NCBI GenBank assembly: GCA_010015675.1
Contig: ML976982.1
Location: forward strand, 1,247,557 to 1,311,556
Length of the DNA: 64,000 bases
Direction of reading: 5' to 3'
Origin: Byssothecium circinans
Lineage: Eukaryota; Ascomycota; Dothideomycetes; Pleosporales; Massarinaceae
In this document: piece by piece, positions 9,646 to 21,916 of the stretch
Numbering within the stretch: position 1 is the stretch's first letter
Layout of the letters: each line of letters opens with the position of its first letter
Position numbers and translations under genes: made by a program
The notes under the pieces: model-generated
Databases searched by the model: none
The model's input: the letters and a program-made list of their open reading frames with translations, nothing else
Told to the model about the DNA's origin: nothing

Positions 9646-11547
9646 TCATTCCGGAGCCCCGAAATATAACGCCATCCCCAGCTCACCTTCCCAATGCAGC
9701 TCCTTCAAGTTCGGCGGCAATGGTAGCTCCATATCACCCTGAAACAACGCCGTCGACAACGCCTTCATGCGTGAATCCCTCACCCTCAAAACCTCCAACT
9801 TTTCAAGCTCGGATGTAATACACATCAAGCGCTTGAGGTCTTCTTCATCGGAAGGTGGCGGGTTGACCCATTTCCCACCTTCATCCGTGAACATCGTGTT
9901 CGCGGATTCCATGTCTGCAGTGAATTCGCGGAGGTTGGGAACGCGCTTGAATACCGTCTGTAGTGCGCGGCAGACGGCGCTGGGGCTGTCTTCCTTTTCC
10001 TTCTGAGTGGCTTGTTCTGTGCTTTCCGGAGAAGCCTGGTCTTGCTTTTTCGAGGCGGGTCGCGAGCCCTCGTCGCTGTCCGTGTCCGGTTCTTTACGTC
10101 TGGGCCTCCATTCATCGATCCCAGCACTTACCCCTAGAACCTGCACACCTTGCAATCTCTCCTCCGGCTCAACACGCGCGAGGTCTTCCAAGACGGATCG
10201 TACGCTGAAAGCACTCGAGATCTCTACCTCGCGAATCGGTCTTTTCGCCTCATTATCAAACCATTGCCTCACCGAGCGCGGAGACGCAACGCTCGCCAGT
10301 GCTAATTTCTCCAGTTTAGGCAGCGTAGTTTCCGCCAACACTTTCTTTGTTTCTTCCTCGCTTCCCTCACGTTGTTGCTCTTGCTCTTTCTCATTGAGTC
10401 CCGTTTCCACGCCATCGGAAAAAGAAACCAGCTCAGGGCAGCGCGCGAGGAAGTCAGAAAAAGCCGCTGACTGAGCTGCGAAGAGGTAGCCGTTAACTTT
10501 CATCTCCTTCAGAGAGGGAAACGCATACGCCCAGGAAATATTCTGGATCTGGCAGTCCTCGAGATCGCATCTAGGCCAGTAAAACGTCAGTGTTTCCAAT
10601 GCCGACTCCGCTCCTCCATCCTCATCCGCGCTGCAGCTGGCTTGTCGGAGTATCGCATCGACAGCGGTCCCGTCGTCGCCGTGGGCGGTACCAGCTTCGA
10701 TGTTCAACTCGCGTAATTTCGGCCATCGGGTCGTAGGCGGCGGGGCGGGCACGTCGTGCAGTTCGTGCACGAAGAAGCCGAGCGTGAGGGACTGGAGGGA
10801 TGGTGCGTGCGTGTAGAGCGCGTGGAAGAAAGAGGCGGGTCGGAAGCCGGCGTAGGCGTAGTTTGCGTTTGGGGAGAGCCAGTGGAATTCTTTTAGGGTT
10901 TGGAGTTTGGTTAGGAGGCGTATCAAGGGGGTGCTGAGAATTTCCCACTCTGCTTCGGCTTGTTTCTTTTCTTGCTCGGCGGCTGCGATTCGACGGGCTC
11001 GGGCTGTTTCTTCGTCTGCCTCTTCTTCTTTCTCTTTCGCTTTCGGTTCGGCTGTTTGATCCTCTAGTGGCGCGGATTGGGCTGTTTCTGGTTCTTCCTG
11101 TCCTGTGGTAGTGTTCGGAAGCGAGACTTCAACATCGTCCTCAGGGTCACATGTGAGAATCTCAATACGCGTTATTCGGGAAAGTTCCTCAGCATTCGCG
11201 AGAACAGCATCGACAAAAGGACCCGCATTCTTCAAATCGTGTATCTTGACCATTAAATCCTTGGTATTTGCGCTTTCTTCGAGGACATTAACCTTTCTCC
11301 CTGCATTCGTTACATCCACGGTGGTATCCGTTTCGACCGCAGGTAGTCGAAGCACAGAAGGCATTTTGAAAGGCTTTGGGGCTGGAAACTGGATGGTCAG
11401 ATATCGAGGCTTTGATAATGGTGGCATTGCAGCACGTAGATACCAGGGTGGGGAAAGGTGCCGGATCGCAGGGGTTTGTGGTCGGGGAAATGAACGAGTG
11501 CGGGAGAAGAGTGTGCTCGAGCGAGATAAGAAGCGAGTTTCGTACAT
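9646..11547 (-). CDS. leucine-rich-repeat-like protein of unknown function
   Basis: Single open frame of 633 aa. After a basic N terminus comes a region with a long Glu/Lys/Ala-rich coiled segment (about 150-205, EEEADEETARARRIAAAEQE). From about 205 onward there are irregular leucine-rich units of the F-box/LRR style: TPLIRLLTKLQTLKEFHWL, PSLQSLTLGFF, WPKLRELNIEAG, PSLKEMKVNGY, LPKLEKLALASV, LEKLEVLRVRDSRM and PPNLKELHWEG. No clear F-box is seen at the N terminus. The first 60 residues are rich in Arg and Ser without acids and could be a mitochondrial presequence, or the true start may be Met41 (11427) or Met62 (11364). Function is not assigned; a scaffold or substrate-recognition role is a guess from the fold. 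Confidence 0.75.
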   Translation of the reverse strand: MYETRFLSRSSTLFSRTRSFPRPQTPAIRHLSPPWYLRAAMPPLSKPRYLTIQFPAPKPFKMPSVLRLPAVETDTTVDVTNAGRKVNVLEESANTKDLMVKIHDLKNAGPFVDAVLANAEELSRITRIEILTCDPEDDVEVSLPNTTTGQEEPETAQSAPLEDQTAEPKAKEKEEEADEETARARRIAAAEQEKKQAEAEWEILSTPLIRLLTKLQTLKEFHWLSPNANYAYAGFRPASFFHALYTHAPSLQSLTLGFFVHELHDVPAPPPTTRWPKLRELNIEAGTAHGDDGTAVDAILRQASCSADEDGGAESALETLTFYWPRCDLEDCQIQNISWAYAFPSLKEMKVNGYLFAAQSAAFSDFLARCPELVSFSDGVETGLNEKEQEQQREGSEEETKKVLAETTLPKLEKLALASVASPRSVRQWFDNEAKRPIREVEISSAFSVRSVLEDLARVEPEERLQGVQVLGVSAGIDEWRPRRKEPDTDSDEGSRPASKKQDQASPESTEQATQKEKEDSPSAVCRALQTVFKRVPNLREFTADMESANTMFTDEGGKWVNPPPSDEEDLKRLMCITSELEKLEVLRVRDSRMKALSTALFQGDMELPLPPNLKELHWEGELGMALYFGAPE

Positions 11548-12020
11548 TGTGGGTGATGTCCGTTTTTATGTGGGATGAGTCGAATGATGGGTACCATGGT
11601 AGTTTAGCGGCACAGTCATAGAGCAGATTCAGGCACCAGCCAGTGTCTCACCGCCGAAGTAGAGAGACTCGGAAGAGAAGGCCTCAAGAAGCTGCCAGCC
11701 ACTGATGTAGAAGGCTCGCCCGGATTGAGAAGTGTAAGTTACATAGTTGGTCCTGCTTGATCAAAAGAATTGTTGATGAGTATCTCGAGGCCTCGAGGAT
11801 TTGAAAATACCTATACTAGTCCTGAAGCAGTTAGAGGCATTTATAATGTCGCGACACTTCTCCGCGCTCTTGATTGGTCACACATGATCTGAACCCGGCT
11901 GAAATAACAACACGTTCTTTTAAATAAACAACTTCTTGTATACGCTCAAGCTTCAAAGCATAACCTCCATCACACAAACACAGCAGCTAAAAGTCCGAAA
12001 TATCCTACCCAACTCATCCC
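11548..12020. other. short intergenic region
   Basis: Promoter side of the LRR-like gene and 3' flank of the Hsp70 gene; no gene is seen. Confidence 0.4.
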
Positions 12021-14546
12021 TCAAAGCTCATCGTGCACGCTCGGCTCCTCCTCCACGCCACCGTACTGCTTCCTCGTAATCGGGTACGCTACAGTGTCCA
12101 ACACCTCCTTCCGTTCCGCGAAATCCTCTACCTCGGCCGCGGATCCATGCCCTTCCAACCAGTTCAGTGTGTCCTTGACAGCTTCTAGAATCCGTTCTTT
12201 TTCACCTCGGTCGATTTTCGATCCCAAACCGCTCTCATCGTTGGAAGCGACCTGACTCTTAAGGTTGAAGGCGTAGTTCTCGAGACTGTTGCGGGCTTCG
12301 ATTCGTTCGCGGTGGGCTTTATCTAAGGTCGTGGGTTAGAAAAGAACTTCCCGTTATGGTGGGGGTAAGGGGATAAAAGCATGGAAGTGGGGGACGAAAT
12401 CGGTATGAAGGTGGGTTAAAGACGAAGTGAAACATACCCTCTTCAGCATACATCTCAGCTTCTTGGATCATGCGATGAATATCTTCCTTGGACAAGTGTC
12501 CCTTGCCATTCGTAATGGTGATGGATTGAGACTTCCCCGTCGCTTTATCCATGGCCGAGACCTTATCGTCCATCACAAATCAGTCAAGTTCACACCTCGC
12601 AAGCATGGAGCCCACAGACGCGATAAAGAACCCGTCATTGAAAAAAAATCCGCAAACTGACCGTGAGAATTCCATTAGTATCCACGCCAAACTCGACCTC
12701 GATCTGCGGCACGCCGCGCTTCGCCGGCGGGATATCCCTCAACTCAAACTGCCCCAGCAGATTATTATGTCTCGTCAAGCTCCTCTCGCCTTCATAGACT
12801 TGAATACGCACAACCTCTTGATTATCCGCCGCTGTACTGAAAAGTTGCGCTTTCTTGGTGGGGATGTTGGTGTTGCGCGTGATTAGTGGCGTCATGACAC
12901 CTCCCGTAGTCTCGATACCTGTGCACGTTTTTCGTTAGTATGATCCACCCATCCCATGCCGAGATGTCATAACATCAAGACGCAAAAGGGGGAAAATAAA
13001 CACCATACCCAAAGTCAGCGGATTAACATCAACAAGCACAATCCCCTCTGCAGCGCGTTCCCCCGACAATATTCCCCCCAGCACAGCAGCACCGTACGCG
13101 ACCGCCTCGTCGGGATTCACATCTTTCCGCACAGCCTTACCAAAGTACTTCTCCAGCATTTCTTGCACTTTCGGGATGCGTGTCGAGCCGCCTACGAGGA
13201 CGATGTCGTCGATGTCGGATCTTGTGAGCTTTGCGTCTTTGAGTGTTTGCGCGATGAGTTTGAGTGTTTTCTCGAAGAGGTGTGCGTTCAGCGATTCGAA
13301 CCGTGCACGGGTTAGGGTTGAGGAGAAGGAGGTGTTGTTGTGGAAGGACTGGTGAGAGGGGTCAGTATGGACAACGGAGGACGGGAGTTTGACCATATGG
13401 TAAAGAGGGAGGGAGCAGGTACCTCGATTTCAATCTTAGTGGATTTTTGAGAGGAAAGAATGCGTTTCGTTCGCTCAACTTCCCGCTTAAGTTTCCCCAT
13501 TGTCTCCGCGTTGTTGCGAATATCAACGTGGTTTTCCATGTTGTATTTGTCCGCAAAGTAGTCGACGACTCGTTGATCAAAGTCTTCACCGCCGAGGTGC
13601 GTATCGCCAGCCGTCGCCAGGACTTCAAAGTACCCGTTCTCAATACTCAGAACGGAAACATCTACCAGGCAAGAAAGCCCCAACACGTCAGTAAAACTCC
13701 CACCACACACAGAACGCGATCCCACTCCTCAACCGGTGTAGCGGGTCAATCAAACTCACCAAACGTCCCACCCCCAAGATCATAAACCAACACTTTCCGC
13801 TCCGCTCCCTCTCCACTGTGCAAACCATACGCCAGCGCCGCAGCCGTAGGTTCATTAACCACTCGGACAACATTCAGCCCTGCGATAGCCCCCGCATCCA
13901 TCGTAGCTTTCCTCTGCGCATCGTTAAAATACGCCGGCACTGTAACTACAGCACCAGCTACTTTCTCTCCTAAATACTCCTCCGCAATATCCCTCATCTC
14001 ACCTAGTATCATTGCCGAGACTTCCTCGGCGCTGAATTCCCTCCGCTCGCCCTGGACTTCAACACGGACCTTGGGCACTCCATCCCGGGACCCAAAGACT
14101 TCGAAGGGAAACGTAGCGATGTCCGCGCGTACATCTCCGTCGGTGATCTTGCGCCCGATGAGCCGCTTGATGTCGTAGATTGTACGTGAAGGATTTGAGG
14201 GGAACGCGTTTTTTGCGGCGTCGCCGATTAGGCGCTGCGTGTCTGTGAAAGAGACCCAGGAGGGTGTTAACCGGTTTCCGTGGCTGTTGGGGAGGATTTC
14301 TGGATGTGAGTTACGGAGGATGGAGACGCAGGAGTGGGTTGTGCCGAGGTCGATGCCAATTATTGGGCCGATTGATGAGTTGGGGGTGGTTGTGTTTGGG
14401 GGTTTGTTTGAGGGTGGGGGAGTAGTGGTGGAGGCGAGGGCGGGGAGGAAGAAGACGCCGCAGAGGAGGAGGGCGAGGGTTAGGAGGAGGGGATATGTTG
14501 ACTGGTTCCGCGAACTGTAGGTTCGGCTTCGACCGCGTCGTGCCAT
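12021..14546 (-). CDS. ER-resident Hsp70 (BiP/Kar2 type), divergent
   Basis: Six exons: 13760-14546, 13423-13661, 13348-13009, 12918-12662, 12561-12438 and 12322-12021, with introns of 98, 74, 90, 100 and 115 bp; 682 aa, the usual BiP size. The N terminus carries a signal peptide or anchor ([20 protein letters not shown]). The ATPase domain shows [70 protein letters not shown] and [17 protein letters not shown]. The substrate-binding domain shows [16 protein letters not shown] and [20 protein letters not shown]. The chain ends SVHDEL, an HDEL retrieval signal, placing it in the ER lumen. It departs from canonical fungal Kar2 at several usually fixed places (THSC for [12 protein letters not shown] after the ATPase domain), so it is probably a second BiP paralogue. 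It would fold secreted proteins with J-domain and exchange-factor partners. Confidence 0.92.
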
Positions 14547-17500
14547 TGTTAGGTTGGGGATGGATTGAGTCGTCTTAGGTATCGAATGAGAAAAAAGGGA
14601 GAGGAAGGATGGAAAGTATGGGAGTGTGAGGATGGGTTTGGAGCTGGGGAGGAAGTACTTGGGTGAGTGCTAGGTGATTCAAGAAACATATAGAGACACG
14701 CAGATTGGAGAAGATATAGCTAGCTGTTAGTGACTCACTTCCCAGGCAGAGTACCATGGTATGACTCTGAAAACTAAAAACGACGGAGAATGCAATGTGG
14801 CTTCCCTGCGAGAGGCAGCCTCATTGGTATTCAGGCAACGTAGCACTCCATGTATCTGAAGGGTCAAGGGAAGTAATAATAGATATCGCCCATCTGTCCA
14901 CATCTCCGGGTGCTTACTGAAGAGGCGGGAAGTGGGATAACGGGAAAAAGGTTTCTCTCGCAAAGCCAGGTATGTGTTTGAGTATGATTGGACTGTCGAA
15001 ACCGTGTATGGAATTAAGCCTGTCAGCAATCAAGAAAGACTGTTGGTAGCCTTGAAAGTTGGGCGGTTACGGGCGACGTATCCTGATGTAAAGCACGTTC
15101 AATGAGTCCTTAAGGATTCGGCCGACGAGGCGTTCTTCACTGATACCTTTGGTGCTCGAGACTAAAGGCGTAATGATGATCGTGAGCTGTTACTAGAATG
15201 GCGGGGAGAAGAGCGTCACGTATCCTGATTCAAAGCGGGTTCGTAAAGGGGGTCATAGAACAATGAAGGCGTTCCTTTCTGCCGTCATTTTCTTTCGTCT
15301 GCATGATGATCAAACTAACGGGTCTAATGATAATCCTCAATTTCTCTGATCGTCGAGAGTGAAAAAGTCTCGTATCCCAACATGATGCTATTGTGTTCAA
15401 TGAGTCATCGTTCGACGATGCGTCAGTTCGCTGGGGCCGTTTCGTCTCGAGCGAACTTGTAGGATGATACTGAGAAGTCCTGCATTTGTACATGATGGAT
15501 ACTCTTATGCTCAAATTATCGAACTGTCTTGATTGAGAAGTGACTTCAACAGTTCAAGACTTCTCCCCCAGGACCGTTCTCATTCGGCGGACAGGCTAGA
15601 AAAGGCGGAAAAGGCACAACAGAGCCTCGCCTGGATTGCTGGACTGTGGCATCTGACTGATGGGAGATGAGAACAGATGGACATACGGGACAAAAGTTGT
15701 TGCCTGATGCTGTTCAGATGGCATGAGTGGGGGTTGAAGTCGCACGTGCCTGATTTGTCCTTGAGGCTTTGCCAGATGCAGCGTCATAATTTTGTCGATT
15801 TACCTCAGGACTTACCTCCGCTGCCTTGAGTACAGGTAAGCGCTGACCAGAGGGGCGTTCGTTTGTCTGTGGGAGCCACCTCATGTATCTCTTGAGTTTG
15901 AGAAAGGCTTTGGATGTTCAATTGGCTCACGGCGTTGTTTGCAGATTGGCAGGTCGCTCATGAAGCTCGTTCCAGACCATCTCATTCCGTTATCGTACTC
16001 TCACGCCACTAAAAGTATTTAAATCGTGCCCGGCCCCCTTCTTGAATCTGCCCCTCGTCCTCAACAGAATTAAAATTTGAAAAGCACGTCGCGGCGTTTC
16101 TCGTCTCCAGGGCGGAGGGCCGTGATCACCGGGGCCACTTCCCGCGCACAGAACAACGTCTGAAACAGTGCTAGCGCGGGGGTCCTGACGCGAAAAAGGT
16201 AATGCCCCTCACGAGGGGTGGAAAAATGTTTGAAATTCTTCGATTGCTCGTAAAACGGCCGCACAGTCGAAATTGCGGCTGTGGACGTACGCGTTGACTT
16301 CTCACCCGGGTAACCGGCGACTCCCCGTGCAGCGCGGCCAGCAGACGACGAACGGTCATGTCATGTCGGCGGGCAATAATGGTAAGGATCGGATCATGCG
16401 AGAGGCTTGGCAAATTGCAGTCGACCGGGATGCAGAATGGTTCTGGAAGGATGCCCGTTTGAGGCTGGCCCGTCTCTCTGTTCCATGCTCATCTCCTCAG
16501 CGCACACAAGACGTGCGAAGAAACGCGTGCCTCGCGGCCTGTCTCTTCTGAAGCCGAAGCTGTCGTGTGTGAGAGCTTGGATGGTTTCTGATCTCCATGC
16601 AATACCGCCGTCGTCGACGAGCCATGTGGGTCCCGGGGAAGCGCATCCGCTGCTACGGCGCGGCGCCGCTAGGAACGAGGAAAAAGCCATCGATCGGTTC
16701 CGAGGACCATAGCTCGCGGCCAGCCCTGTCGAAGTTTGAATTTTGGATGAGAGGGCGTGAGATTGGCGTCACTGCGTGAGACAGAGCCATGTTTACCCCT
16801 TTACCAGCCATCATCCCCTTCATCATACTGTGGTGGGATGCAATCTCTCGTAATTTTGGCCGCTGTGTCATCCACCCGTAACTTTTGGCGTGCGGGCTTC
16901 CAACTTCAACGTCGAGACGAGGCGGTGTGCGACATGCGTCTGGCAGCTGGCACAGGAAGCGGGCGATGTCTACAAGAGGCAAAGAGAGTTGGAGCCCTCA
17001 TACCGCTTTTTCGAATCGTGCTTCGGTCGCGGGAGGATGGCTCGCGGTGGATGATAGATACGGTGAGGTACGTACTCTGGCAGCGGAAATGGTTCGCTGT
17101 CGAGGTGCCATTTGGCAGGTCAGCTCGCAGCGGCCCGAGGCTGCAAGGGCAAGGCTGGCGGGCGGGCGAACTGCTCTGCCATGGAGCAGAGGCACAGAGT
17201 ATTGCGAGGTATCTTGGAGTATCAATCAAGATGTTGAGAATTGCAGAGAGATTTATTTTGGAGCTCCAAGCGGGGAAGTGGAAGTGGAAGTGGGATGAAG
17301 CTCGACGCGCCACTGTGGCCTGCCGCCTGCCGCCTGCCACCTTCCAGCTTGGTCCGGCTCGGATCAGCACCCCGCCTTCAACACAATGACAGCTGCACGC
17401 GCGATGGAGGAGATAGCAACGTGAGAACAAGACCGTCGGCGCTGCAAGCAACGCACGCAAATGTAGAACGGCGCACACGATATTATTGCAGGCGGCGCTC

Positions 17501-17929
17501 CCGCTCCGCACGCACAGCGCACTCGGCGACCCAAGCCGTTAGCCTCACTGCGCCTGCAGCCACTGACTAAGTTGCTGGGTGTGAAGGTTGACGGTTGCCC
17601 CTCGGCGTCGCAGTCGCCCCTCCCCTTTACGTGGTGGCTCCTGCTTATTCTTGGTCGTGCCTGCACCCGCTCCTCTCCCTCTATCTACACACATCCCATC
17701 GTCAATCACCCACAACAAACGCTTCCATCGCTCTCGTCATCCTCACCGGACATACTACGGTTGCGCGCCCTGCCCATTTATATGCCCAGTCCAGCCACGA
17801 TACATACCCACCAATGCTATTCGTCACCCAGGCCAACCTCAACTCGCCCGCCCTTTAGCCCACATCGCGAATCCCGCAGGCGCACGATAGACACCCCGGG
17901 GGACAATTGAGAAGCACCCAATCGAACGT
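14547..17929. other. 3.4-kb gene-free region upstream of the zinc-finger gene
   Basis: No convincing gene. At 14990-15430 are imperfect repeats sharing CGTATCC and GTTCAATGAGTC (listed separately). From about 16070 to 17560 GC-rich DNA gives frames of 100-210 codons on both strands at once, with no domain or codon bias. A pyrimidine-rich stretch at 17600-17880 is probably the promoter and leader of the next gene. Confidence 0.5.
15071..15425 (+). repeat. three imperfect direct repeats, roughly 150 bp apart
   Basis: Copies start near 15074, 15218 and 15370. The first two share CGTATCCTGAT..AAAGC..GTTC; the first and third share CGTATCC followed by GTTCAATGAGTC. The pattern looks like a decayed tandem duplication of a unit of about 150 bp. 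No coding potential is seen. Confidence 0.35.
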
Positions 17930-20618
17930 ATGCCTGCCGCCGCAATGACTCTGGCCGCCAGCTCGACGCCCGCGACGCGCAAGACTGGCGCTGCCCCCGA
18001 AAAGAAGGTGCGTCGTCGCCCGCCATTTTGCATCCAGCCCTAACATTTGACAGTATAAATGCCAATTTTGCAATCGCGCATTCAGCCGCAGCGAGCACCG
18101 CAGCCGTCACGAGCGATCGCGTACGTATTCCGATGTTTTCTGATGGCGTGGGTCGCGAGACCCTCGCGTCGCGGGGTGCTGTCGACTGTGCTAACTACCC
18201 CACGTAGACACCAAGGAACGCCCTTTCAAGTGCAGCAAATGCCGGAGCACCTTCGTCCGCCGCGATCTGCTCCTCCGCCATGACCGTACCGTCCACGCGA
18301 AGGGTGAGTGATGCCGCTCCACAAGCAACAACCTGGCTGACAATGATAGATGGCGGCGCCCCGTTGACGTCGACGAAAGCTCGCAAAGCCCCCGAGCCCG
18401 CATCTGCCGGCCCATCGAACAACGCAGTGCCCATGGACACTAAACCGTACGATCAGATGGATACTGATGCGGATGACATTCTCGACACCGAGTCGGCCGC
18501 GATGCTGATGCAGGACTTCGGCAGGAAAGCTATGGCGAGCCAGGAGCCTCCCAACCTCGCCCCCGAGCCAGACCACCATGTCGTTTCACAGCCTGCTCCG
18601 TCGATGACGAACCACTCTCCCGTGCAATACAACGCCCCGGGCCAGATGAGCCTGCCGCAGATGCCATGGGATGGGTTGTCGATGGTACCAGAATCGAAGT
18701 TGAGCAACGGGTCACACGATACCCATCCGGCCTTCAACAGCGCCAGCGCTCTCAGCTCGCATCCTCACCAGTTGCCTCCTCTTCCAATGGAACGACAGAT
18801 GTCTGGCAGTGACGCTCTTGGACCGACCTTCCGGTCGATGAACAGTTCTCTACCCGGTGGTGTCGACATGGGCACGCCCGGCGCATTGTCGCCCTTCCCA
18901 GGCATGCTAGGACCTGTGTCGCCCGTTGACTATCGACGATCTCCGGGTCCCACTCAGGCCTGTATGATGACCAAAGCACCTCAAGTCGAGTCGGAAGAGC
19001 AGTGTGCCATGATTATGGAGAACGTCAAGCAGTCGGACAGCGAGCACGCCCTCATGGACACCTTCCACCTACCTCCGCTGAACACTGTCAACCGCCTGCT
19101 AAAGACATACTTTGACCTGTTCCACCACCATCTGCCATTCTTGCACCCTGCGACATTCCAGCCCACCAAGGTGCCTGCGCCTCTGCTGTCCGCCGTGCTG
19201 TCCATCGGTGCTCTGTACATCTTCGATCAAGACCAGGCATACATGTTCCACATCGGTTCCAAGGTTCTCGTCAATCAGTTCCTGCAAAACAAGGAGAATT
19301 TCAGCTCCCGAAAGTGTCCTCTGTGGACTATGCAGAGCACTCTGCTGAACATGATTTTCGCTAGCTGGAGCGGCGATCCAAAGGGTCTTGAGTGGGCTTG
19401 CTCCATTAAGAGTTTGTTGGCAAACATGGTTGCCGGAAACCGTTATGAGCTCAAGCTGCGCTCGGAAGCGAGGGAAGGTGCCGCCTCGAGCCACGAAGAA
19501 TGGATCGTGGATGAACAGTGCCGACGAACCTACTACGCAGTGTACATTTTCTTTGGACTCATGACCCTCACGTACAACCACACGCCAGCCATGGGATTCA
19601 ATGAATTTGATACACTCGAACTACCGGCCTCGGAGTCCTTGTGGACGATGGAGGTGTCAGATGAAGAAACGTGGCGCGATAGTCTCTCCACATCGAACAT
19701 CATCACCTTCCGCCAAGCCCACGACAATCTTTTCCAGGGTGATCTCGCTCGCTATAGCGCCTTTGCTACGCGTGTAATGATCAACGCCTTATTCTTGGAG
19801 GTCTGGTATCACAAGCGCAGCCCTGAGGCGCTACAGGACGTTGTAACCGAATACAAGCTCCGGCTCGCTTTGGAGACGTGGGAGAAATCTCTAGAGCTCT
19901 GCGAGCCCGAGACTGTCGTCGTTCAGCTCAGCGCGCCTCATAAGGGCCACCCCCTCATTTTCAACGCCATGGCTATGTACCGCAACACGAGGACACGGTT
20001 GGTTGTTGACCTGAAGTCTGTCCAGGAAGCTCTCCGCTATCACGACTCGTACGAGGTCGCAGCTGCTATGACCAAAGCTCGCGACAAGGTCCACCGCTCG
20101 CAGGAAATGATCAAGGTCATCCAAGAATGCTACGACTGTATCGAGGTCGCAGCTTCACAAGGCATCCGCTGGGTTGCTCGCACTTCAGCCACCAACTGGA
20201 GCATCGAGCACCCGCTTACCGGCATGGATCTGATGGTTATCCTCACTCTCTGGCTTTATCGCCTGGAACATGACGAAGAGCCAGCGACAGAGGAGGAACT
20301 CGCAATGTACAATAAGCTGCGAAGCTTGTTCGACGACGACTCGGTTGATGTGTACGGCGCCAAGTTGAGCTCCACCGTGGCACGTCTTTGGGGAAGCATG
20401 ATTGACGAGGTCGTAGTTTGGGGGTACGTATTCCATCAAATCTCATTATAACTACGCTAACAACATTTAGTATCACCAAGCTCATGGGTGAAGCCTTCAA
20501 GCTACATTCACAGGCCCTCGTCGGTTATGAGGACGCAATGTCAGAACGCTCCGGATCCGCGACGCCCTCAATGGCAGCGAGCGGTGTCCAGGTTCTGGAA
20601 ATGCAAATGGCGTACTAG
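17930..20618 (+). CDS. C2H2 zinc-finger transcription factor with fungal_trans domain
   Basis: Five exons: 17930-18007, 18054-18120, 18208-18303, 18350-20423 and 20471-20618, with introns of 46, 87, 46 and 47 bp; 820 aa. Two N-terminal C2H2 fingers are split across exons: YKCQFCNRAFSRSEHRSRHE (C29, C32, H45, H49) and FKCSKCRSTFVRRDLLLRHD (C57, C60, H73, H78), joined by an HTKERPF linker. A long Pro/Ser/Met-rich segment (about 95-310) could be an activation region. Then follows a fungal_trans-like domain (NRLLKTYFDLFHHHLPFLHP, VLSIGALYIFDQDQAYMFHI, CRRTYYAVYIFFGLMTLTYN). The combination of paired C2H2 fingers with this domain instead of a Zn2Cys6 cluster is a known ascomycete regulator class. 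It should act in the nucleus; target genes cannot be named. Confidence 0.92.
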
Positions 20619-21916
20619 TCCTGCGCTGAGTATGGACGTTCAACATCTATCGAACTCATGACTCACGATCTTCCATTCTTGTCTCCACTTCACTAGACTG
20701 GTTTTCCCTCTCTTTCATACGGAGGGAGTAAGCATGTCCTGGAGTTTGGCGAGTATCTCCAGTCTTTGCTGCATATGGGTGTGGCGATTTTTGTTTCATC
20801 TCATTATTCCCATCTCGTTCCACTTCTTTTCATTTCAAAGTCGAAGTAATTCTGGCGCATATGGGGGTGGGTCTGGTCCAGCTTCGATATACGTTTGGGC
20901 TCGGGCCACTGTGGATTGGATCGTGGGTGGGGCCACACCTAATACCTTTCCTACTCTCTCTCCTCATACCCACTGACATTGCTTTTCGCTGGACTGTCTG
21001 GTTGGTTCGTTTGGTGCTCGGTTGGTGGCTGACCCAGGCCCAATGCGCGCTTTTCCCTTCGCCCCCGGTCGTGCGGACAGATTTCTTACAGGTATCTGGA
21101 AGCATTTCTCCCCACATAATTAGGTCTCCTTGGTCATTTCCGTAAGTTTCTTCCTGTCTTGCACTTTCTTCTCTCTTTCTTCCCTTTCTCTCACCAATTT
21201 GTTTCCTCACGGCATATACCACTATTGCTTGATTCTGTTTCTCCTTTGCGCTAGGGGGATGGATGGGTCGGTGGATAGCGGAGCGGGTGCGGACCGGTGG
21301 GAAGCAGAGGGGATATTTCAAGTGATAATGAGAGATGAGTGGGGCGTATCGTGGCGCGCGACCTTTTTTTTGGCTCGGTATAATCCTGTATATATAGTCT
21401 ACTCGATTGGAGTACATACAACTCACTTATAAAATGCTGCTGATACCTTTGACGGTAATATTGCGTCCTTCTGTGGTTCCCTTGCAGTCTTGTGTAAGCA
21501 TTTCAAAAACCCGTACCATCCTTGTATTACTCCCTATCACTCGAATGAAGAAGTCCCGTGAGAACACCTCACCGGCACTACAATGTTGAGACAGTGAAAA
21601 TGGTAATTGTTCAACGGTGGTGGTGGTTGTGCTTGCCAAGATTTCCACCCCGCCAAGGCGCGCTAAATCTGCACCTGCCTGCCGAAATTTCGAAAAAAGT
21701 TCGCGAGCTTCAATTCAAGCTCGACACACGTCGACCAGCAGGAAGCACGCGCGACGGCACTCCATTCTCATCCAGATACATATTGCCGTGTCAATTGCGG
21801 TACACTGAAACTCTAAGATATACAGACAAGAACTCCATTCATCTCAAAAGCAAAAGCCCTCGGACCTGTCCCGCACCCCACACCCCACCCGCAATCTCAC
21901 GCAAACCGTCTTCAAA
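20619..21916. other. intergenic between zinc-finger gene and NHP2
   Basis: Pyrimidine-rich DNA with overlapping low-complexity frames on both strands; no supported gene. TATATA near 21391 and the stretch before 21917 probably belong to flanking transcription units. Confidence 0.45.

Noticed and set aside
16757..17511. Overlapping frames of 137-210 codons on both strands
   Set aside because: Simultaneously open in several frames in GC-rich DNA, with no domain or splice structure; probably non-coding upstream sequence of the zinc-finger gene.
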